Below are positions 57,891 to 64,000 of a stretch of 64,000 nt of DNA, one piece after another; the stretch's first letter is position 1; each line of letters opens with the position of its first letter. Both the position numbers and the translations under genes were made by a program. The notes below the pieces were generated by a model. That model was given only the letters and a program-made list of their open reading frames with translations, ran no database searches and was not told where the DNA came from. Source of the DNA: Zygotorulaspora mrakii (taxonomy: Eukaryota > Ascomycota > Saccharomycetes > Saccharomycetales > Saccharomycetaceae); contig NC_050726.1 of assembly GCF_013402915.1 (NCBI RefSeq), positions 761,501 to 825,500 of the forward strand, given 5' to 3'.

Positions 57891-58532
57891 TGACTGTGAT
57901 TTGATCTTATCTCAACCGATTGGTCAAAGTTAAGGATACCAAAAAAACGAGTACTATCACCCAATGCTCGAAATAGGAATCTGTTGCAGAGATCGAACGT
58001 ATATATACCAGTTGTCTGGCACACCGAAAAGTGAAACCTTGAGCACTCCAAATGATTCAACGAAAAAATTGTAGTAAGATGAACAATTAGAGTTATTTGT
58101 CGTTTGGTGGATAGTCTCGATGTTTAGTCTGGCCTGTAAGCCATACGTGTGGCTCTTTTATGCACAAATACGCCGAATTACGCTTGATACTCCCGTCCAA
58201 TTGGTCAGCCTGCACTTGAGGCCCCTGTGCTGCCGATTTCCCTCCATTGAAAATTCTTGAGTCTTAGCAGCATAACGGGCAATACGTGAAAGATGCCACA
58301 CAACCACATGTATCACACACACATTCCGCACGAATAAACCCTGTCGCGGCCGCGTTTATTGTTGAGAGGGCCAAAAGCAAACTGTGGTACCGAATGTGAC
58401 ACTACAAAGTCACGTGATATTCCTATGTCGCACTTTACACGACCATACTACGCTAGAAAAAACGAGCGTGACATTGGCGGCAAAGTTCCTCTCTCCCCAG
58501 GGAAACTCCATATAATCCAAGAGCCAACAGTT
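57891..58532. other. ECM17 promoter / NBL1 downstream region
   Basis: About 640 bp containing the methionine-pathway sites at 58379-58416. No other gene is seen. Confidence 0.5.
58379..58416. promoter_or_regulatory. Met31/32 and Cbf1 sites upstream of ECM17
   Basis: AAACTGTGG (58379-58387) is the Met31/Met32 consensus and GTCACGTGAT (58409-58418) a full Cbf1 site (CACGTG at 58411-58416). The two sites lie 23 bp apart, about 500 bp upstream of the ECM17 ATG. This pair is the classic sulfur-regulon arrangement that recruits Met4, matching the role of the sulfite reductase gene. Confidence 0.8.
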
Positions 58533-58904
58533 TCAGGGTTCTTCATTGCCATGTCGTTCCAGCTCGAGTATGTCTCTAATGGTAAGCTCTCTGTATTCGC
58601 TGCCGTATTTCGTGTAGTCCAATTGCCTCTCTGCTTCCTTCTGTAGCCGCGTCAGATACGTTTCTTGCGCTTCTTCACAAGCGGCCACCGTTTGATCATC
58701 TTAAGGGCTCTCTGTTAGTATCAAGTTCAATCACACTACCATATCAATCCATTCTATTGTGGAATCATACGTACATTTTTCCTGCAACCGCTGCAAAATG
58801 CGGTCCTTGAGCTCTTGTTTGCGCTCAGCGTTGAGCGGCAGAGCTAACGATTGCGGCAACGGCACAGGTGCCTCTACTCTGTTATCGCCATTAATCTGAG
58901 TCAT
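58533..58904 (-). CDS. NBL1: Nbl1, Borealin-like subunit of the chromosomal passenger complex, two exons
   Basis: Exon 1 runs 58904-58775 (130 nt) and exon 2 58699-58533 (167 nt), joined across a 75-nt intron to give 98 residues. The product is a short helical, charged protein (NAERKQELKDRILQRLQEK, then a coil and RELTIRDILELERH at the end), the composition of Borealin N-termini. S. cerevisiae NBL1 (YHR199C-A) is a small spliced gene between AIM46 and RPN10; here it lies between ECM17 and RPN10 on the same strand. In the family it bridges Sli15 and Bir1 for Ipl1/Aurora B targeting. The identification uses synteny, exon structure and size; direct sequence similarity is modest. Confidence 0.87.
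58700..58774 (-). other. NBL1 intron
   Basis: A 75-nt intron with 5' GTACGT, an exact TACTAAC branch box and an AAG 3' end rather than the usual YAG. Two earlier AG dinucleotides put a stop codon directly in frame, so AAG at 58700 is the likely acceptor. Confidence 0.82.
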
Positions 58905-59210
58905 TATTACTCAAATAGCAACGCAGCTGTTCTTCGTAGAATTCATCCCCCTGCTGATCCAGTAGAAGATACGTTTTAGTGACCCTCTTCAAGCACCTGT
59001 TCATAGAAAATCGAGTTTGTCGCGAAACGGTTGTTACCCTGTCTCGTTTTTTAGCAGAGCTGGTTACCCGCCACGACCATGTTTAGGCAGGAAGAAGTGT
59101 ATGTAGTGTAGCCATTTGCCACCTGAGAGAGCATATTAATCGGCATAAGGGAGATATAAGTTCAAGGTGGTTTAGAAGAGTGAGGATAGTTCGTGGAGAG
59201 GAGTTATAAG
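58905..59210. other. Divergent NBL1-RPN10 promoter region
   Basis: About 305 bp with the PACE element (59115-59123) nearer RPN10. No gene is seen. Confidence 0.5.
59115..59123 (-). promoter_or_regulatory. PACE element (Rpn4 site) of RPN10
   Basis: The minus strand reads GGTGGCAAA exactly, 88 bp upstream of the RPN10 ATG. PACE is bound by Rpn4 and controls proteasome genes. Confidence 0.9.
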
Positions 59211-60005
59211 ATGGTCTTGGAGGCAACAGTGATATCAATTGATAATTCGGAATATTCCAGAAATGGTGATTACCCTAGAACAAGATTTGAAGCGCAAATT
59301 GATGCGGTAGAATATATTTTCCAGAGCAAACGCAATAGTAACCCCGAGAACACAGTAGGATTGATCTCATCAGCGGGATCGAATCCACGAGTTCTGTCGA
59401 CCTTCACGTCAGAGTTCGGTAAGATTCTAGCGGGTCTGCACGATACGACGATAGAAGGTTCTATACATTTAGCCACAGCTATCCAGATTGCGGCGCTTAC
59501 GCTGAAGCATCGTCAGAATAAAGTGCAGCACCAGCGTATTGTTGCGTTTGTGTGCAGTCCGATCTCAGATGATTCTAAGGAGCTCATCAAGCTAGCCAAG
59601 AGATTAAAAAAAAATAGCATTGCGGTAGATATCGTCAATTTTGGAGAATCGAATGTCAACACGCCAATTCTAGAGGAGTTTATCGAGACAGTGAACAGCT
59701 CACAGGAGGAGAGTAGTCATTTGCTCACAGTAACGGCCGATAACAGGTTGTTGTACGAACACATCGCATCATCCTCTATAATTCTTGAAGAAGGAGCCGG
59801 CAATATGGGAGGGCACGATGGAAACAGTTCGGGTATGGATAATTCTTTCATGGATTTCGGTGTGGATCCTTCAATGGACCCGGAACTGGCAATGGCACTG
59901 CGTCTGTCTATGGAAGAGGAGCAGCAGAGGCAAGAGAGGCTGAGACAGGAACAGCACCAGCACCAGCAGCAAGATAATGATCCTCAAACAAAGGAGTCCA
60001 AATGA
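59211..60005 (+). CDS. RPN10: Rpn10 ubiquitin receptor of the 26S proteasome
   Basis: A 264-residue protein (S. cerevisiae 268) from the ATG at 59211; the frame is open six codons upstream from a GTG. The N-terminal vWA domain (MVLEATVISIDNSEYSRNGD) occupies about residues 1-190. The UIM is near residues 223-239 (DPELAMALRLSMEEEQQ), and the tail is Gln/His-rich. Rpn10 sits between base and lid of the 19S particle and binds polyubiquitin. Its start is supported by the S. cerevisiae N-terminus MVLEATVLVIDNSEYSRNGD. Synteny: YHR200W after NBL1. Confidence 0.98.
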   Translation: MVLEATVISIDNSEYSRNGDYPRTRFEAQIDAVEYIFQSKRNSNPENTVGLISSAGSNPRVLSTFTSEFGKILAGLHDTTIEGSIHLATAIQIAALTLKHRQNKVQHQRIVAFVCSPISDDSKELIKLAKRLKKNSIAVDIVNFGESNVNTPILEEFIETVNSSQEESSHLLTVTADNRLLYEHIASSSIILEEGAGNMGGHDGNSSGMDNSFMDFGVDPSMDPELAMALRLSMEEEQQRQERLRQEQHQHQQQDNDPQTKESK

Positions 60006-60254
60006 AGCATATATAACGGTTCGTAGAACCTACGTAGCGAGTACCATTTCAATATATTGCGCTCTGTGTATGCGCTCTGTGAGTTAGCTCATCCGAATAC
60101 ACGGTTACCCGAACTCGAATAGGCTTTCATATTTGTCTTTTAACATAGTAGTTGTGGAAAGGTGTATTAGCGAGCACTCATGCAAGGGTCACGCTATTTT
60201 ATCTAGCCCATCGCCGTCCTCTAGGCTTCCTGTCCCTGTGTATTTAGGACCAAT

Positions 60255-63200
60255 ATGGCGAATGATGACCGCATGTTTGCGGGCCTCCGAGGGAATAACC
60301 AGCGAGCCGTCATCTCTGCCACAACAAATAACACCAGGACCAACAGATTTGCGCAGCCAAACAGTATTTCACTAAGTGCTGGTAATCTTATAGTTGGATC
60401 GAACAATGACTCGAGGCAGCATGGCAATCAGAATAGAAATCCAATCAGTGGGGCGGGCCCCAAGAATTTTTTAAACGGTAATCATACAACGTCTTCACCA
60501 ATTGATCTCCCGAATGGAGGCGCTAATACACGGAAAAATAAAACGCACCAATTAGACCTACTGTATCATGAATCGCGCTATTCTACTGAGCCAGTGATGT
60601 TGAATTTAAGTGAATTCCTTGACATAAGAAGCGGTGACATATGTGAACTAAAAACTTATCATCGACACCCTAAACCATCTGACCGTAAAATTTACTTCAT
60701 TGCGAAAGATTTGGATCAGGGTATTAAAAGGCGTGCAAAATCTTGCCACATATCTGTTTTGTCAGGCCAGCTGCAATCACTACTAGACTTGCCTTCAAGG
60801 TCCAAAGTTTGGGTAAAAAGAAAGGAAAAGGCAGATAGTGAAGCTGATCTAGTTGAGCTAAACATCAAGGACTGTTTGCTTAATAGAGGTGATATGTGGT
60901 GTTTGTCTTCTCAACTGGTACAATCGTGCCTTTTTTCAGGGCAAAAATTGACTTTTTTTGATTCAATCAGAGCTACAGTTAATGGTATTTATAGAGATGG
61001 TAAGAAAGTACTTTCCGGATATGTTGATGAGAAGACTAGAGTTGTTTTTCGGTCAGAATCTGCAAGAATGATCTTTTTGATTCAAATAACAGACGAGATG
61101 TGGAACTTTGAAGAAACAGGTGAGCAACTATTTCAGAAAATGGTGAACTCACTTTTCCCGAAAATTTTCAAGAAATGGAAGGAAATCGACACTCATCATA
61201 GCATAACGATCGCATTTTCGACATCAGTTGATTATTCAGAAGTTCCCTTTAGAGAGCTCAGACCTGGAGAACTTCTGAAAAATACGAAAGACTACTTCCG
61301 AATTGTTGTCGATCAAGTACACATCATTCACTGGGTTGAAATTATGGAGACATTAAGAAAAGAATTTATGAACCTGACCCGTAATATACTGAATTTCAAA
61401 ACAGAAGATGGGCATAGCATTATCAAAGGCCGCTTCTCTCCAGTCATCAAATCAAACATTCTCGAACTTGTTAATTTTGCAACAACTATATTGGCAGATC
61501 CATTCAAACAACCTGATTTGCGACATACTACGACTCACGTAATATTAATCAGCCCAGGTTCAGGCCTTTATGACGTTGACTACGACCTGCTCAAACTGAC
61601 GGGGAAAAAACTGCTGTCATTAGAGATGACCATGGATTTAATTTGTTTATCTCGTACTCCTCTTCACGTTGTTCCACTGCTGAGATATCTTGACTACGAA
61701 AACAACCTGCATCATTGTAGTCCCAACTGGTTAAGTATCTTTTTTTGGAACGATGCGTTCAAGAGTTCCCGAGAATGGTATCCGAGATGCAAGATTTACG
61801 ATGTTCAAATGATGGGTTTAAATGAGAACGACATTCTTAAAGAGGTTGATATTGCAAACATAAATGCGGGAAAGGGTGTACACAGCGTGTCACAATTGAT
61901 AAATATTTATGATAATGGTGTCTTCAAATCTCACCGGATGAAATCCCTTCCTAGTATTTCGAGACAAGGCGGGCTCCTTCCCTTGGGTAAGAATGAGCAA
62001 GAGATAAATAAAATTTCAAATACAGCTTCTGCCTTTGTTTGGACAACTCCTAAGGTGGCAGATGCGGTTATAGAAAAAGTTCAAAAACCGCAGGTTCTCG
62101 CAAACTTATACACTACTGGTACGAAAGGAAGGTCATCAGGTGGCAGTAGTACTGAAAATACATCTTCTAATGATGTTAGAACTCAGATACCTGTTACTTC
62201 CCTTGCAGTTGATACTTTAAAAGGTATAAACAAAAAGAACTCTGTGAAAGACTTCACTCATCGTATTGTTAATAAACTCATTCCCGATTGGGATCAGAAA
62301 AGACCGGCATCAAATTCTTTGAGACAGGTAATCGAAGGACCGTTTGAACATCCGAAAGTAGAGGTTGGGTCTTTAAGTATTTGTAATGGCGCATCAGAAC
62401 AAGGTCCAAAAATTACCAAGAATCTCAGTTCCTTAGAAACTGAAAACACACAGAGGTCTTTGACAGATAATGAATCATGCCATGCTTCAGTTAACTCATT
62501 GAACTCCTCGAGATACTCGAGGGGTGCAGAGGGAAGACCCTTCCTTCTTGAAGAGAAGAAGGCTAGGAACAAAGGAAGGATAGACATTGAGGGGCAGCCT
62601 CCAGTAGTAGATCAGACGTGGATTGAAATTGAAAATCCATCAATACCTGTTAGCGGTGAGATTGCCAAAAGAATGCTACCGATTCGTTGGAAGGATGTTT
62701 TACCGCGCTATGTTGCCAAAAAATATAGCAAATGGCGCTCGTTCACAACTCCTGCAGAGCTTCCTATTACAATATCAGAATTTCCTTCGAAAATAGACTT
62801 TGATACAAATTTTGTCTTTCGAAATCACTTTGTCACTCTTAACATAGATCAGGAATCATATAACCAAACGTGCAAGGACTTGTTACGTAATATGATATAC
62901 TTAAGGCTACTTACTGGATTTCAGCTGTGTGTGGGTCCAAAGGCGGAAGCTATCGAGCTCGCAAAATCAGGTGGTAGTGATGAATCTCCGATAGCTAAAT
63001 ATACTGAAGGCAACTGGAGCAGTATAAAAGTATACATGATGATTGACTCCGAAATTCACAGGTTATCGTGCGGTGTCGAGGGCATTATAGACGTCCAACG
63101 ATACATAAGGAAAAATGAGGCAAATCCCTTTGAACAGGTGCCGAGATATATACCTCTTGTCAAAACAAGGTATGAGAATGATTACAGGAATGCAGAAGTC

Positions 63201-64000
63201 GACACTCTACATGTTAGTCGTGAAACATTCAATTGGGATCAAATTGACCAGGTACTTGCGGGTTATGGAGATTATGGTTTTAATAAAAAGTCGTATGGTT
63301 TCCGATCAAAATTAGTTGTGTTGCCCGCTGAAATTCCAGCCACCACTTACTCGTCGGTTATAAGTGGAAGAAACGAAACATTAACAGCCGAAGAAATCAG
63401 ATTGGAAGGGCTTCGTAGGTTAATCGCCCTAGTTACGAGGTCTCCTCTGCGGACAGTTCAAGAGACACTTGCAAATAAGAGTAAAAAAGATGAAATTCAG
63501 CAAGAGATCCAGTTCTATACTGGATCGTTGTTCGACTTTATTCATGAACAACAAGCTTCGCTTGAAAAGTCAGTGCTCCATTACAAAGATTCGATTTTTG
63601 CAAGCGAAAACAGGCAATTAAAAAAAGATGTTGAACTGAAAACGTTAGCAAATGAAATTCAGCATGGGAGTAACCCCCTCGCACTTGTTACAAGGAAGTG
63701 GCACTGGAAAAAGCATAAAAATAGTTTTCTTGGATCAGAAATGGTAAACTGGCTAATCAGAAACTTTGGTGATATTGATACAAGAGAGGATGCCGTTGAA
63801 TATGGTCAAATTTTAATGGACCGAGGCATGTTTGTGCATGTCCTGAACAAACATGGTTTCCTTGACGGGCATTATTTCTATCAAATCTCTCCGGATTTTA
63901 TCTTCGAGGTGGGTGCTCTGGAGAAGACACACAGTGATCAGAAATCAACAGAAACTAGAAATTTTGCGAAGGACATTGAACCTGCTATTAGCACATCTGA
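60255..64000 (+). CDS. IML1: Iml1 GAP subunit of the SEACIT (GATOR1) complex, 3' end cut off by the window
   Basis: The frame opens at ATG 60255 and is open to the window end, giving 1248 residues of a protein about 1580 long in S. cerevisiae. A second ATG at 60273 (MFAGLRGNNQR) aligns with the S. cerevisiae start (MFAKLHGKKQR) and may be the true one. Conserved regions are clear: DCLLNRGDMWCLSSQL, EMWNFEETGEQLFQKMVNS, GRFSPVIKSN and SPGSGLYDVDYDLL. The DEP domain lies near residues 1135-1220 (RKWHWKKHKNSFLGSEMVNW). Iml1 with Npr2/Npr3 inhibits TORC1 through Gtr1 at the vacuole under nitrogen limitation. Its neighbour RPN10 is from S. cerevisiae VIII and Iml1 from X (YJR138W), showing the interleaved order. 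Confidence 0.96.
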   Translation, partial: MANDDRMFAGLRGNNQRAVISATTNNTRTNRFAQPNSISLSAGNLIVGSNNDSRQHGNQNRNPISGAGPKNFLNGNHTTSSPIDLPNGGANTRKNKTHQLDLLYHESRYSTEPVMLNLSEFLDIRSGDICELKTYHRHPKPSDRKIYFIAKDLDQGIKRRAKSCHISVLSGQLQSLLDLPSRSKVWVKRKEKADSEADLVELNIKDCLLNRGDMWCLSSQLVQSCLFSGQKLTFFDSIRATVNGIYRDGKKVLSGYVDEKTRVVFRSESARMIFLIQITDEMWNFEETGEQLFQKMVNSLFPKIFKKWKEIDTHHSITIAFSTSVDYSEVPFRELRPGELLKNTKDYFRIVVDQVHIIHWVEIMETLRKEFMNLTRNILNFKTEDGHSIIKGRFSPVIKSNILELVNFATTILADPFKQPDLRHTTTHVILISPGSGLYDVDYDLLKLTGKKLLSLEMTMDLICLSRTPLHVVPLLRYLDYENNLHHCSPNWLSIFFWNDAFKSSREWYPRCKIYDVQMMGLNENDILKEVDIANINAGKGVHSVSQLINIYDNGVFKSHRMKSLPSISRQGGLLPLGKNEQEINKISNTASAFVWTTPKVADAVIEKVQKPQVLANLYTTGTKGRSSGGSSTENTSSNDVRTQIPVTSLAVDTLKGINKKNSVKDFTHRIVNKLIPDWDQKRPASNSLRQVIEGPFEHPKVEVGSLSICNGASEQGPKITKNLSSLETENTQRSLTDNESCHASVNSLNSSRYSRGAEGRPFLLEEKKARNKGRIDIEGQPPVVDQTWIEIENPSIPVSGEIAKRMLPIRWKDVLPRYVAKKYSKWRSFTTPAELPITISEFPSKIDFDTNFVFRNHFVTLNIDQESYNQTCKDLLRNMIYLRLLTGFQLCVGPKAEAIELAKSGGSDESPIAKYTEGNWSSIKVYMMIDSEIHRLSCGVEGIIDVQRYIRKNEANPFEQVPRYIPLVKTRYENDYRNAEVDTLHVSRETFNWDQIDQVLAGYGDYGFNKKSYGFRSKLVVLPAEIPATTYSSVISGRNETLTAEEIRLEGLRRLIALVTRSPLRTVQETLANKSKKDEIQQEIQFYTGSLFDFIHEQQASLEKSVLHYKDSIFASENRQLKKDVELKTLANEIQHGSNPLALVTRKWHWKKHKNSFLGSEMVNWLIRNFGDIDTREDAVEYGQILMDRGMFVHVLNKHGFLDGHYFYQISPDFIFEVGALEKTHSDQKSTETRNFAKDIEPAISTS

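Overview
The window is a chromosome segment from a budding yeast of the family Saccharomycetaceae. Nearly every reading frame is recognisable as a Saccharomyces cerevisiae orthologue. The genes are intron-poor and the intergenic gaps are mostly 150-700 bp. The two introns found have yeast-type signals (GTATGT or GTACGT at the 5' end, an exact or one-mismatch TACTAAC box). The gene order points to a lineage that split before the whole-genome duplication: genes lying on two separate S. cerevisiae chromosomes are interleaved here in one line, each once, in conserved orientation. The species cannot be fixed from the sequence; the mature alpha-pheromone (WHWIRLGRGAPIF) is not the S. cerevisiae peptide. 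Gene names below come from protein similarity recalled from S. cerevisiae plus synteny; no database search was run.

Layout. (1) 1-15.9 kb merges S. cerevisiae chr VIII-left and XII-left genes: PRP19 (partial), OCA5, WSC4, RIM101, GRC3, RIX7, YHL026C. (2) 16.7-52.1 kb merges chr VII-left and XVI-left genes: SPC105, NUP145, NBP35, LIF1, MRN1, UIP4, the alpha-factor gene, POS5, MMS2, MAD1, LCL3, GUP1, SCY1, COA2, NAB3, MIY1, a YGL081W-like FHA gene, PRM3, RSA1. (3) 52.4 kb to the end merges chr VIII-right and X-right genes: AIM18, ECM17/MET5, NBL1, RPN10, IML1 (partial).

The genes do not form operons. They cover housekeeping functions: splicing (PRP19), ribosome assembly (GRC3, RIX7, RSA1), Fe-S assembly (NBP35), nuclear pore (NUP145), kinetochore, checkpoint and passenger complex (SPC105, MAD1, NBL1), repair (LIF1, MMS2), proteasome (RPN10), TORC1 control (IML1), sulfite reduction (ECM17), and mating (alpha-factor, PRM3). 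Several promoters carry expected motifs: Cbf1 plus Met31/32 sites upstream of ECM17, a PACE box before RPN10, a PAC box before RSA1, and pheromone response elements before PRM3.

Three genes are hidden from a simple frame scan because of introns or small size: NBL1, the first exon of MMS2, and COA2. WSC4 is split by an apparent one-base frameshift at the start of its cytoplasmic tail. No transposon, CRISPR, convincing tRNA or novel multi-gene system was seen. The least explained stretches are unusually long or hairpin-rich intergenic regions (3.0-6.1, 30.4-31.95, 33.2-33.8, 39.6-41.5 and 44.6-45.1 kb), some of which may encode structured non-coding RNAs such as snR10.
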